Positions 35,038 to 43,500 are shown, counted from the stretch's first letter. The stretch: 64,000 bases of DNA from Dongia_A sp044226685 (GCA_044226685.1 JBGAGP010000007.1:1-64000), one strand, 5' to 3'. Notes: generated by a model not told the origin, from the letters alone. Numbers and translations: made by a program.

Positions 35038-35253
35038 CCCCTTCCCCCCTTGCGGGGGAAGGGTGGGAAGGGGGGTGTTGCAGCGCGGGGTCTTTCTGCG
35101 AAGAACCTTCACTCGTATCGCTACCGCGATGGCGCGCCGCCCCGTCCGCGAATGCGGACATTCGTCCGCTGGGGCGCGCTACCCCCCATCCGGCTACGGC
35201 TAAGCTCGCTGCGCTCGCTAAGCCTCCGCTGCCTTCCCCCGCAAGGGGGGAAG
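35038..35253. repeat. 216-bp interspersed repeat bounded by GC-rich palindromes
   Basis: The element starts with cccttcccccc facing gcgggggaaggg and ends with ccttcccccgcaagg facing gggaag, so the two ends are inverted relative to each other. The centre holds a small palindrome (ccgcgaatgcgg) and the inverted pair ggcgcgc. It is a variant of the REP-type repeats elsewhere in the window. It fills nearly all of the 285-bp space between the small PF13769 gene and the metV-like gene, and no gene is visible in it. Confidence 0.7.
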
Positions 35254-35278
35254 AATATCCTGTTGGGGGTATAGCGAG

Positions 35279-35896
35279 ATGTATTCCGTCCGCCTGTGGT
35301 CCGTGCGGCATGCGAAGGGGCTGAATGCCTTCTATCGCGGTTTCGAGAAGGTGCTGGTGGCGCTGCATCCGCTGTGGGCGAAGATCGGCTATGACAAGGT
35401 CGAGAAGCCGTTCCAGGTCATGGAAAAGGGCATCAAGGGCTTCCTGTTCGACTGCCAGATGTGCGGGCAATGCGCGCTGTCCTCCACCGGCATGTCCTGC
35501 CCGATGAACTGCCCGAAGAACCTGCGCAACGGCCCCTGCGGCGGCGTGCGCGAAAACGGCAATTGCGAGGTGAAGCCGGAGATGAAATGCGTCTGGGCCC
35601 AGGGCTGGGCCGGCGCCGCAAGCATGGGCCTCGCCAATCCGCAGGGCCACAAGATCCTCGACGTGCAGAAGCCGGTCGACAACCGCTTCAAGGGCAAGTC
35701 GTCCTGGCTGCGCGTGGTTCGCATCGCCAAGGGGCTGGAGGACGAGGCCGGCAACAAGCCGAAACCCGCCGCGGCGAAGCCAGCGCCCAAGCCGGCGCCG
35801 AAATCGGTGGAGGCGGCCGACCAGATCGCCGGCGGCACGTCCAAGGACTCGCCCTCGCCACCTGCCCCGCCGACCAACCCGGGGAAGGCCGCATGA
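35279..35896 (+). CDS. MetV-like Fe-S protein (methylenetetrahydrofolate reductase C-terminal domain family)
   Basis: A 205-residue protein of the MTHFR_C family (PF12225), which includes MetV of acetogens. Eight cysteines lie at residues 59, 62, 65, 74, 78, 87, 96 and 104 (FDCQMCGQCALSSTGMSC, CPKNLRNGPCGGVRENGNC), the pattern that binds Fe-S clusters and zinc in MetV. The last 50 residues are a Pro/Ala/Lys-rich linker with no fold. It overlaps metF by 4 bp (ATGA), so MetV-like and MetF should be made together and form a complex. In acetogens this pair takes electrons from a further partner protein; the large oxidoreductase of this module is a candidate. Confidence 0.85.
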   Translation: MYSVRLWSVRHAKGLNAFYRGFEKVLVALHPLWAKIGYDKVEKPFQVMEKGIKGFLFDCQMCGQCALSSTGMSCPMNCPKNLRNGPCGGVRENGNCEVKPEMKCVWAQGWAGAASMGLANPQGHKILDVQKPVDNRFKGKSSWLRVVRIAKGLEDEAGNKPKPAAAKPAPKPAPKSVEAADQIAGGTSKDSPSPPAPPTNPGKAA

Positions 35897-36891
35897 GCGA
35901 GACGCCGCATTTCGATCCCGGCGCGCCGCTGCCGCTGCTGCCCGGTCATTCTTCCGGCGGCCGGCTGGAGCGCGTGCTGCGCCTGGGCCGCTTCGCCGTC
36001 ACCGCGGAACTGAACCCGCCGGACAGCGCCGATCCGCGCGACGTCTATGAGCGCGCCTTGGTGCTCTCCGAGGTCTGCGACGCGATCAACGCCACCGACG
36101 CCTCCGGCGCCAATTGCCACATGTCCTCGGTCGGCATCTGCTCGCTGCTGACCCGCGCCGGCTATGCCGTCATCATGCAGATCTCCTGCCGCGACCGGAA
36201 CCGCATCGCCATCCAGGGCGACGTGCTGGGTGCGGCCGCCATGGGGGTGCAGAACATCCTGTGCCTGACCGGCGACGGCGTGCAGGCGGGCGACCAGCCG
36301 GCGGCCAAGCCGGTCTTCGACTTCGATTCGACCTCGCTGCTGGAATGCATCCGCGGCATGCGCGACAAGGGCGTGTTCCTCTCGGGACGCAAGCTCACCA
36401 CCCCGCCGCGGGTGTTCCTGGGTGCCGCCGCCAACCCCTTCGCGCCGCCCTATGAATACCGGGCGGTCCACATCGCCAAGAAGATCGCCGCCGGCGCCCA
36501 GTTCATCCAGACCCAGTATTGCTTCGACGTGCCGCTCCTGCGCAAGTTCATGGAGAAAGTGCGCGAGCAGGGCCTGCACAGACAAGCGTTCTTCCTGATC
36601 GGCGTCGGCCCGCTGCCCTCGGCCAAGACCGCGCGCTGGATGAAGAACAACGTTCCCGGCGTGCACATCCCCGAGGCGATCCTCGAGCGGATGGAGAAGG
36701 CCAAGGACCAGCGCGCCGAGGGCAAGCAATTGGCGATCGACCTGATCCAGGAGATCAAGGAGATCGAAGGCGTTTCCGGCGTGCACGTGATGGCCTACCG
36801 GCAGGAAGAGTTCGTGAACGAGATCATCCAGGCCTCCGGCGTGATGCGGAACAGACAACAACGGCGCGCGGGCGAACCCGCCGCCCAATAG
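35893..36891 (+). CDS. metF: methylenetetrahydrofolate reductase
   Basis: Flavoprotein that interconverts methylene- and methyl-H4folate. The 332-residue TIM barrel shows the family blocks FAVTAELNPPDSADP, ILCLTGDGVQAGDQP and KPVFDFDS, and FIQTQYCFDVPLL. The last part, about 30 residues (MRNRQQRRAGEPAAQ at the end), is basic and unconserved. It is coupled to the MetV-like gene and followed by the methyltransferase after 29 bp. In this setting it may run in the oxidative direction, feeding methyl groups from corrinoid protein into the H4folate pool. The window holds no second metF with which to compare it. Confidence 0.9.
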   Translation: MSETPHFDPGAPLPLLPGHSSGGRLERVLRLGRFAVTAELNPPDSADPRDVYERALVLSEVCDAINATDASGANCHMSSVGICSLLTRAGYAVIMQISCRDRNRIAIQGDVLGAAAMGVQNILCLTGDGVQAGDQPAAKPVFDFDSTSLLECIRGMRDKGVFLSGRKLTTPPRVFLGAAANPFAPPYEYRAVHIAKKIAAGAQFIQTQYCFDVPLLRKFMEKVREQGLHRQAFFLIGVGPLPSAKTARWMKNNVPGVHIPEAILERMEKAKDQRAEGKQLAIDLIQEIKEIEGVSGVHVMAYRQEEFVNEIIQASGVMRNRQQRRAGEPAAQ

Positions 36892-36920
36892 AACCGGGTT
36901 TCGAGAAAGGAATTGCTTCA

Positions 36921-37883
36921 ATGACCGATACCGTCATCTCCTCGGCCACCAAGGAAGTCGTCATCGGCTTCGACCGGCCGTTCGTCATCATCGGCGAGCG
37001 CATCAACCCCACGGGCCGCAAGCTGCTGGCCGCCGAGATGGCGGCGGGCGACTACAGCCGCGTGAAGTCGGACGCGCTCGCCCAGGTCGCCGCCGGCGCG
37101 CAGATGCTCGACGTCAACGCCGGCATCCCGATGGCCGACGAGCCGCGCATCCTGGCCGAGACCATCCAGCTGGTGCAGTCGCTGACCGATGCGCCGCTCT
37201 CCATCGACTCTTCCATCGTCGCGGCCCTCGAAGCCGGCCTGCAGGTCTACAAGGGCAAGGCGCTGCTGAACTCGGTCACCGGCGAGGAAGAGCGCCTGGA
37301 AGTCGTGCTGCCGCTGGTGAAGAAGTATGGCGCGGCCGTGGTCGCCATCTCCAACGACGAGACCGGCATCTCCGAGGACCCCGACGTGCGCTTCGAGGTG
37401 GCCAAGAAGATCGTGCAGCGCGCCGCCGATTACGGCATCCCGCATTCCGACATCGTGGTCGATCCGCTGGTCATGCCGATCGGCGCGCTGGGCCAGGCCG
37501 GCAAGTCGGTGTTCCACCTGGTGCGCCGCCTGCGCATGGAGCTGAAGGTCAACACCACCTGCGGGGCCTCCAACATCAGCTTCGGCCTGCCCAACCGGCA
37601 CGGTCTCAATTCCAGCTTCCTCGCCATGGCGATCGGCGCCGGCATGACCTCGGCCATCACCAACCCGCTGCACCAGGAGGAGATGGTGGGCGTGATGGGC
37701 GGTGACGTGCTGATGGGCCATGACGCCCATTGCGCCGCCTGGATCCGCAAGTTCCGCGAGCCCGCGGCCGAGGGCGAAGGAGCCGGTGCCGGCGGCCGGC
37801 GCGGCCGCGAGAATCGCCGCCGCGGCGGCGGTGGGGCGGCAGGCCCGGAGGGAGCCGCACCGGCCGGCGCCGCCAATGGCTAA
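36921..37883 (+). CDS. methyltetrahydrofolate:corrinoid methyltransferase, MtgA/AcsE-like
   Basis: A 320-residue dihydropteroate-synthase-fold enzyme that moves a methyl group between a corrinoid protein and H4folate. Motifs are VIIGERINPTGRK (residues 22-34), LDVNAGIPMADEP, LSIDSSIV, LLNSVTGEEERLEVVLP, VAISNDETG and TTCGASNISFGLPNRHGLN. The barrel ends near residue 283; the remaining 35 or so residues are a Gly/Ala/Arg-rich tail (GGRRGRENRRRGGGGAA) that is not part of the fold. MetH itself is far larger, so this is the stand-alone type used in acetogenesis and corrinoid demethylation. GAAAGG precedes the ATG by 10 nt. Confidence 0.9.
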   Translation: MTDTVISSATKEVVIGFDRPFVIIGERINPTGRKLLAAEMAAGDYSRVKSDALAQVAAGAQMLDVNAGIPMADEPRILAETIQLVQSLTDAPLSIDSSIVAALEAGLQVYKGKALLNSVTGEEERLEVVLPLVKKYGAAVVAISNDETGISEDPDVRFEVAKKIVQRAADYGIPHSDIVVDPLVMPIGALGQAGKSVFHLVRRLRMELKVNTTCGASNISFGLPNRHGLNSSFLAMAIGAGMTSAITNPLHQEEMVGVMGGDVLMGHDAHCAAWIRKFREPAAEGEGAGAGGRRGRENRRRGGGGAAGPEGAAPAGAANG

Positions 37884-37991
37884 ACGCGCGGAAATCGCGT
37901 AAGGAAATCGCCCCTGCCCGGCAGCCCAAGCCGGTGCAGGGGCGAAACGCTTCTGGCGCCGGAATAGGCGCACTGGATTTGGGGTTGAGTG

Positions 37992-40049
37992 ATGGCTGCG
38001 GAAGGCACCGAGGCAAGCGTCAAGAACGGCAACGGCACCAAGGACGGCGACCAGCCGCTGGTGGTGTTCATGCCGTCCGGCCGGCGCGGCCGTTTTCCGG
38101 TCGGCACGCCGGTGCTGCAGGCTGCGCGCCAGCTGGGCGTCGACATCGATTCGGTCTGCGGCGGTCGCGCCATCTGCGGGCGTTGCCAGATCGTCGTCTC
38201 CGAGGGCGAGTTCGCCAAGCTCGGCGTCACCTCCAAGGGCGACCACCTCTCCGATTTCTCCCCCGTGGAGCAGCGCTATTCCGACAAGCGCGGCATGAAG
38301 CCGGGCCGGCGCCTCTCCTGCCAGGCGCATCTGCTGGGCGACCTGGTCATCGACGTGCCGGAGGACAGCCAGGTCCACAAGCAGGTCGTCAGGAAGCGCG
38401 CCGAGATGCGCGCGATCGAGATCGATCCGATCGTCAAGCTGCATTACGTCGAGGTCGCCGAGCCGGATATGCATGATCCGACGGGAGACTTGCAGCGCCT
38501 GGAGAAGGCGCTGAAGGAGCAATGGGGGCTCACCGATCTCGACACCGACCTGCGCGTGATCCAGGGGCTGCAGGCCGCCCTGCGCAAGGGCAACTGGACG
38601 GTGACCGTCGCCGTGCACCTGGGCCGGCAGATCACCGCCGTGTGGCCGGGCTTCCGCGACCATGTCTATGGCCTGGCCGTCGATATCGGCTCCACCACCA
38701 TCGCCGGGCATCTCTGCGAGCTGTCCTCGGGCGAGGTGGTCGCGTCCTCGGGGCTGATGAACCCGCAGATCCGCTTCGGCGAAGACCTGATGAGCCGCGT
38801 GTCTTACGTCATGATGAATCCAGGCGGCGATTCCGAGATGACCAAGGTGGTGCGCGAGGCGATCAACGACCTGGCCGCCAACGTCGCCAAGGAAGCCAAT
38901 TGCACGGTGCAGGACATCCTCGAGGTGACCTTCGTCGGCAACCCGATCATGCACCACCTGCTGCTCGGCATTAATCCGATCGAGCTGGGCGGCGCGCCGT
39001 TCGCGCTGGCGACCGACGGGCCGACCATGTTCTGGGCCTCGGAGATCGACCTCAAGATCCACCCGAATGCGCGCATCTACGTGCTGCCCTGCATTGCCGG
39101 CCATGTGGGCGCCGACACCGCCGGGGTCATCCTGTCGGAAGCGCCGCACGAGGCGGACGAGATGACGCTGATCGTCGATGTCGGCACCAACGCCGAGATC
39201 GTGCTGGGCAACAAGCAGAAGCTGCTGGCGGCCTCCTCGCCGACCGGGCCGGCCTTCGAGGGCGCGCAGATCTCCTGCGGCCAGCGCGCGGCCCCGGGCG
39301 CGATCGAGCGCATCCGCATCGACCGCGAGACCTTGGAGCCGCGCTTCAAGGTCATCGGCTGCGATCTGTGGTCGGACCATCCCGACTTCGCCAAGCAGAC
39401 GGAAGGCACCGGCGTCACCGGTGTCTGCGGCTCCGGCATCATCGAATGCATCGCCGAGATGTATCTCTCCGGCATCCTGACCCAGGACGGCGTGGTCGAC
39501 GGCGCCATGCAGGCGAAGTCGCCGCGCATCGAGGCCGACGGCCGCACCTTCTCCTACCTGCTGCATGACGGCACGCCGCAGTTGCGCATCACCCAGAACG
39601 ACGTGCGCGCCATCCAGCTGGCCAAGGCGGCGCTCTATGCCGGCGCCAAGCTGCTGATGGACCGCATGGGCGTCGACAAGGTCGACCGCATCACGCTGGC
39701 CGGCGCCTTCGGCAGCCATATTGATGTCAAGTATGCCATGGTCCTCGGCATGATCCCCGATTGCGACCTGGCCAAGGTCACCTCCGCCGGCAACGCGGCA
39801 GGCACCGGTGCCCGCATCGCGCTCCTGAACGCCAAGGCGCGCGAGGAGATCGCCCGCGTGGTGAAGCAGGTCGAGAAGGTCGAGACCGCCGTCGAGCCGA
39901 AATTCCAGGAGCATTTCGTCGGCGCCATGGCCATCCCGCACAAGACGGCGCCCTATCCGCACCTGGCGAAAGCGGTGGCGCTGCCGGCGCCGAAGGTCGC
40001 GTCGCCGGGCGATGACGAGGGTGGAAGGCGGAGACGGAGACGAGGATAA
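37992..40049 (+). CDS. RACo-like corrinoid activation protein (ferredoxin plus ASKHA ATPase)
   Basis: A 685-residue reductive activator for corrinoid proteins, which uses ATP to bring inactive Co(II) to Co(I). Residues 22-115 are a plant-type [2Fe-2S] domain with C56, C62, C65 and C110 (SVCGGRAICGRCQIVVSEG). The ASKHA domains follow, with phosphate loops VYGLAVDIGSTTIAGHLC and LIVDVGTNAEIVLG, and LAGAFGSHIDVKYAM near the C-terminus. The last ten residues are Gly/Arg-rich (DDEGGRRRRRRG). A GTG one codon upstream is the only alternative start. Its presence shows that the module acts on a corrinoid protein even though none is encoded nearby. Confidence 0.9.
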   Translation: MAAEGTEASVKNGNGTKDGDQPLVVFMPSGRRGRFPVGTPVLQAARQLGVDIDSVCGGRAICGRCQIVVSEGEFAKLGVTSKGDHLSDFSPVEQRYSDKRGMKPGRRLSCQAHLLGDLVIDVPEDSQVHKQVVRKRAEMRAIEIDPIVKLHYVEVAEPDMHDPTGDLQRLEKALKEQWGLTDLDTDLRVIQGLQAALRKGNWTVTVAVHLGRQITAVWPGFRDHVYGLAVDIGSTTIAGHLCELSSGEVVASSGLMNPQIRFGEDLMSRVSYVMMNPGGDSEMTKVVREAINDLAANVAKEANCTVQDILEVTFVGNPIMHHLLLGINPIELGGAPFALATDGPTMFWASEIDLKIHPNARIYVLPCIAGHVGADTAGVILSEAPHEADEMTLIVDVGTNAEIVLGNKQKLLAASSPTGPAFEGAQISCGQRAAPGAIERIRIDRETLEPRFKVIGCDLWSDHPDFAKQTEGTGVTGVCGSGIIECIAEMYLSGILTQDGVVDGAMQAKSPRIEADGRTFSYLLHDGTPQLRITQNDVRAIQLAKAALYAGAKLLMDRMGVDKVDRITLAGAFGSHIDVKYAMVLGMIPDCDLAKVTSAGNAAGTGARIALLNAKAREEIARVVKQVEKVETAVEPKFQEHFVGAMAIPHKTAPYPHLAKAVALPAPKVASPGDDEGGRRRRRRG

Positions 40050-40087
40050 TCCTCGTTCTCTCCTCGAAGGACACATACACTCCACCC

Positions 40088-40186
40088 TCATGGCATGGCT
40101 TGGCCATGCCATCCACGAGTTCAATGGGCAAGACCTCGTCGCTACAGGCAAACTCGTGGATGCCAGGGCCACGCCCTGGCATGACG
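40088..40186. repeat. interspersed palindromic repeat, second family (copy 2)
   Basis: Read on the minus strand the right half repeats cgtcatgccagggcg, ccctggcatccacgag and tttgcc from the element near 28,840. The left half is an inverted, diverged partner (catggcatggcttgg, ccatgccatccacgag). The in-frame extension of greB through this repeat is therefore not real coding sequence. It fills most of the gap between the corrinoid activator gene and greB. Confidence 0.8.
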
Positions 40187-40219
40187 ATTGGAGGGGTTGC
40201 TACAACGAGCGCAGGTTTC

Positions 40220-40729
40220 ATGACCGACGAAGACGACGACCTGCCGCCCCTGCCGGCCGGCAAGAAGAACTACATGACGCCCGAAGGCCATGCGCGGCTG
40301 GTCGCCGAGCGGCGCAAGCTGTGGAACGAGGAGCGGCCGGAGGTGGTGCGCGTGGTCGAATGGGCGGCCGGCAACGGCGACCGCTCGGAGAACGGCGACT
40401 ACATCTACGGCAAGCGGCGCCTGCGCGAGATCGACCGGCGGCTGCGCTTCCTCGACAAGCGGCTGGAGATCGCCGAGGTGGTCGATCCCAAGGCGCAGAA
40501 GAACCGCAGCAAGGTGTTCTTCGGCGCGACCGTCACCTACGCCCGCGAGGATGACAGCGAGGTCAATGTGACCATCGTCGGCATCGATGAGACCGAGACC
40601 GGGCGGATCAGCTGGATCTCCCCGGTCGCCCGCGCACTCATGGGCAAGTCGGTCGGCGACACCGCCAAGGTGCCGACGCCGAAGGGCGTCGAGGACATCG
40701 AGATCGTGAAGATCGCGTATCCAGGGTAG
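40220..40729 (+). CDS. greB: transcription elongation factor GreB
   Basis: Cleavage factor that rescues backtracked RNA polymerase. With the start MTDEDDDLPPLPAGKKNYMT the protein has 169 residues, the GreB length. The N-terminal coiled coil carries the acidic tip residues in AAGNGDRSENGDYIYGKRRLR, the GreB rather than GreA form, and the C-terminal FKBP-like domain runs from about residue 92 (VFFGATVTYA). A longer start 40 codons upstream would lie inside an interspersed repeat and is rejected. It is followed by a REP pair. Confidence 0.94.
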   Translation: MTDEDDDLPPLPAGKKNYMTPEGHARLVAERRKLWNEERPEVVRVVEWAAGNGDRSENGDYIYGKRRLREIDRRLRFLDKRLEIAEVVDPKAQKNRSKVFFGATVTYAREDDSEVNVTIVGIDETETGRISWISPVARALMGKSVGDTAKVPTPKGVEDIEIVKIAYPG

Positions 40730-40745
40730 ACATCCGGCACTTCAA

Positions 40746-40833
40746 CTGCCCCCACCCCATCCCTCCCCCGTTCCGGGGGAGGGGGACAGAACAATCCCCT
40801 CCCCCTTCAGGGGGAGGGTCAGGGAGGGGGCAG
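40746..40833. repeat. REPIN-like inverted pair of REP palindromes (second copy)
   Basis: The left palindrome has arms ccctcccccg and cgggggaggg; the right one has arms cccctccccc and gggggaggg with a changed loop (ttca). Outside them, ctgcccccacccc on the left pairs with gggagggggcag on the right. This is the same layout as the element between thrC and the M32 gene. It lies between greB and the convergent hemN and could serve as a two-way hairpin. Confidence 0.8.
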
Positions 40834-40857
40834 ATGCAGCGCCGTGATGTCGGAGGC

Positions 40858-42210
40858 TCAGACAGCCTTCGAGTGCCGCGCCTTGCCGGTGTCGAGATAG
40901 GTGTCGAAGCAGGCGGCGACGAGGCGGGCCAGGGGGCGGCCAGGCTCGGTGATGCGAACCTGCTCGCCGTCCAACTCGACCAGGCCGTCGGCGGCAAGCT
41001 CGTTCAGCCGCACCTTCTCCGGGCCGAAGCGGCGGCCGGTCATGCCGTGCGCGCGGATGACCGCGTCGAGGTCGACGGCGAAATCACACAGCAGGCGCTC
41101 GATGATCGCGCGGCGCAGGCGGTCCTCGTCGGAAAGCGCGATGCCCCGCGCAGTGGCGAGGCGGCCCGCGGCGATGGCGCGGTGCCAGGCGCCGGGCTCC
41201 GCCAGGTTCTGCACATAGCCCTGCGGCAGGGTGCCGATGGCCGATGGGCCGAGGCCGATCAACGTCGCGGCATCCTCCACCGCATAGCCCTGGAAGTTGC
41301 GGGTCAATTTGCCCGCGTTCAGCGCCTGGACCATCGGGTCGTCAGGCCTGGCGAAATGGTCGAAGCCGATCTGCACGTAGCCCAGCGCGCGAAGCCGATC
41401 ATTGGCGAGGCTCATCAGGTCCCAGCGCGACGCGGCATCCGGCATGCGGCTTTCGTCGATCAGCCGCTGGTGCGTCTTCATCCACGGCACATGGGCATAG
41501 CCGAACAGCGCCAAGCGGTCCGGCGCCAGCGAATGCGCCAGGTCGATGGTCTTGAGGATGGTGTCCCGCGTCTGGCCGGGCAGGCCGTACATGAGGTCGA
41601 GGTTGATGCCAGCAATGCCGTGGGCGCGCAACAGCTCGACCGCATCCCGCACCAGGGCGAAAGGCTGCTCGCGGTTGATCAGCCGCTGCACCTCGGGGTC
41701 GAAATCCTGCACGCCGAGACTGACGCGGTTGACACCGGACATCAGGCATTCCGCCGCCATCTCCTGGGTCAGCAGGCGCGGGTCCATCTCGATGGCGACC
41801 TCGGCCGTGTCGGCGCGGGGGAAGTGCCGGTCGAGCGCCGCCATGATGCGGGCGAATTCGGCCGGCCGCAGCATGTTGGGGGTGCCGCCGCCCCAGTGAA
41901 TCTGCGTCGCCGGGCGTCTGGCATCGACATGGCGGGCGACCAGCGCCGCCTCCTCGATGAGCCGCGCGGCCAAGTCCTCGACCGGCTGATAGCGCGCCGC
42001 CACCTTGGTGTGGCAGCCGCAATACCAGCACATCGACTTGCAATAAGGGACGTGGAGATAGAGCGAGACCGGCGCCCTGGCATCACCGGCGGCGAGCCAG
42101 GCGGCGTATTGCTCCGGCCCGATCTCGGCGTGGAAATGCGGCGCGGTCGGATAGGAGGTGTAGCGCGGAACGGCGCGGTCGTATTTCTGCAGCAAGTCCA
42201 ACTGGGTCAT
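40858..42210 (-). CDS. hemN: oxygen-independent coproporphyrinogen III oxidase
   Basis: Radical SAM enzyme of heme synthesis that works without oxygen. With the start MTQLDLLQKYDRAVPRYTSY the protein has 450 residues, the HemN length. The [4Fe-4S] ligands are C57, C61 and C64 in HVPYCKSMCWYCGCHT, and GGGTPNMLRPAEF and DLMYGLPGQT follow. A further 49 open codons upstream have no similarity. It is the last gene of a run with an M50 protease, a stress protein and a Lon-like protease, a group that suits growth with little oxygen. I looked for an FNR box upstream and did not see one. Confidence 0.94.
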   Translation of the reverse strand: MTQLDLLQKYDRAVPRYTSYPTAPHFHAEIGPEQYAAWLAAGDARAPVSLYLHVPYCKSMCWYCGCHTKVAARYQPVEDLAARLIEEAALVARHVDARRPATQIHWGGGTPNMLRPAEFARIMAALDRHFPRADTAEVAIEMDPRLLTQEMAAECLMSGVNRVSLGVQDFDPEVQRLINREQPFALVRDAVELLRAHGIAGINLDLMYGLPGQTRDTILKTIDLAHSLAPDRLALFGYAHVPWMKTHQRLIDESRMPDAASRWDLMSLANDRLRALGYVQIGFDHFARPDDPMVQALNAGKLTRNFQGYAVEDAATLIGLGPSAIGTLPQGYVQNLAEPGAWHRAIAAGRLATARGIALSDEDRLRRAIIERLLCDFAVDLDAVIRAHGMTGRRFGPEKVRLNELAADGLVELDGEQVRITEPGRPLARLVAACFDTYLDTGKARHSKAV

Positions 42211-42334
42211 GGCGCGGCCGTCGGCAAGCGGAAATCCGACCTTTGCATAGCAGCCCCGGCGGACCGGCGGCAGCGCGCCGCTTGGCGCAGCGCCGAAACG
42301 TCGCAGGCGGAAAAATGCGCGTCCGTTCAGCCGG

Positions 42335-43480
42335 TTAAGAGCTTCCCTCGGCGGCATCCTCGAGTTCGAGCTGGAGCGACAGGCGTTTCAGCAGGTCCTT
42401 CAGCGACAGGATGCCGACCAGGCTGCCGCCTTCCACCACCATTAGGCGGCTGGCGCCGCGCTTTTGCATGGCGGTGAGCGCGGCCATCGCATCGGCGCCG
42501 GCCGCGATCATGTTTGCCTCGCCTGCCGCGACCATGAGATCGCCGACTCGCATGCTATCCCAGCGGTCGCGCGGCAGGTCCTTGATCTCCTTCATCGAGA
42601 TCGCGCCCAGCAGCCGGCCGCTCTCCACCACCGGAAAGAACTCGTGGTGATGGCGCAGCACGTAGTCCTCCGCCAGCTGGCGGATGCTGATATAGGGCGA
42701 GACCGCAACCGGGGCGCCGCTCATGAAATCGCGCACGACATGGCCCTTGATCGCCTGGCGGGTGCGCAGGTCGTAGTAGGACCCGGCGGCGGCACTCCGG
42801 AGGAACAGGCCGATCAGGATCCACCAGATGCCGGTGCCGAGATCGCCGGTCACCACGCTGATGAAGCCGATGCCCATCAGCACCACGGAGAAGGCGATGC
42901 CGGCATTGGCCGCTGCCCGCGTCGCCCGGCGCATGTCGCGCCAGCGGTGCCACAGATAGGCCCGGAGCACGCGCCCGCCATCGAGCGGAAAGGCGGGGAT
43001 GAGGTTGAACACCGCCAGGATCAGGTTGAGCGAGGCGAGGTAGCGGGTGACGCCGGTGACCGGCGCCGGCCAGCCCAGCGCCCCGCCCAGCAGGGTCAGC
43101 AGATAGAAGATCACGCCGAGGACGACGCTGAGGACCGGACCGGCGATGGCCATGCGGAACTCGACCCGCGGCGACAACGGTTCCTCCTCCAGCTCGGCGA
43201 CGCCGCCGAAGATGAAGAGCGTGATGCCGCGGATCGGCAGGCCGTAATAGCGCGCCACCACGGAATGCGACAGCTCGTGCAGCAGGATGGACAGGAACAA
43301 GCCGAGCACGCCGGCAACCCCCATCCACCAATAGGCGGCGACCGGCAGGCCTTCGTAGAGCGAGGGGAAGAAGCCCTCGGCCAGCGACCAGGCGATCAGC
43401 ATGGCCAGGATCGCCCAGCTCCAATCGACCTTGACCGCGAAACCGGCGACCTCGAACAGCGTGACCTGGTGTTTCGCCAT
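42335..43480 (-). CDS. site-2 protease family membrane metalloprotease with CBS pair
   Basis: A 381-residue M50B peptidase with about five to six helices. The zinc motif HELSH is at residues 68-72 (LLHELSHSVVARYYG) and the second motif is NLIPAFPLDGGRVLRA near residue 160. Residues about 255-375 are two CBS domains (RDFMSGAPVAVSPYISIRQL, and VGDLMVAAGEANMIAAGADA), which usually bind adenine nucleotides and would let energy charge control the protease. The start giving MAKHQVTLFEVAGF is chosen because this hydrophobic beginning is normal for the family. The USP gene ends 20 bp upstream. Confidence 0.9.
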   Translation of the reverse strand: MAKHQVTLFEVAGFAVKVDWSWAILAMLIAWSLAEGFFPSLYEGLPVAAYWWMGVAGVLGLFLSILLHELSHSVVARYYGLPIRGITLFIFGGVAELEEEPLSPRVEFRMAIAGPVLSVVLGVIFYLLTLLGGALGWPAPVTGVTRYLASLNLILAVFNLIPAFPLDGGRVLRAYLWHRWRDMRRATRAAANAGIAFSVVLMGIGFISVVTGDLGTGIWWILIGLFLRSAAAGSYYDLRTRQAIKGHVVRDFMSGAPVAVSPYISIRQLAEDYVLRHHHEFFPVVESGRLLGAISMKEIKDLPRDRWDSMRVGDLMVAAGEANMIAAGADAMAALTAMQKRGASRLMVVEGGSLVGILSLKDLLKRLSLQLELEDAAEGSS

Positions 43481-43500
43481 CCTGGTTCCTTTCCGCGTTG

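Noticed and set aside
36918..40172. A 1084-codon minus-strand frame opposite the MtgA-like and RACo-like genes
   Set aside because: Same reasoning: a shadow of third-position GC in the true plus-strand genes, with no family features; it also crosses an intergenic repeat.
40100..40219. A 40-codon N-terminal extension of GreB
   Set aside because: It translates an interspersed repeat; the same peptide text (ANSWMPG) appears from the related repeat near 28,880. GreB homologues begin at the ATG chosen.
42211..42334. FNR/Anr site upstream of hemN
   Set aside because: I looked for TTGAT-N4-ATCAA on both strands between hemN and the M50 gene and found no convincing match.
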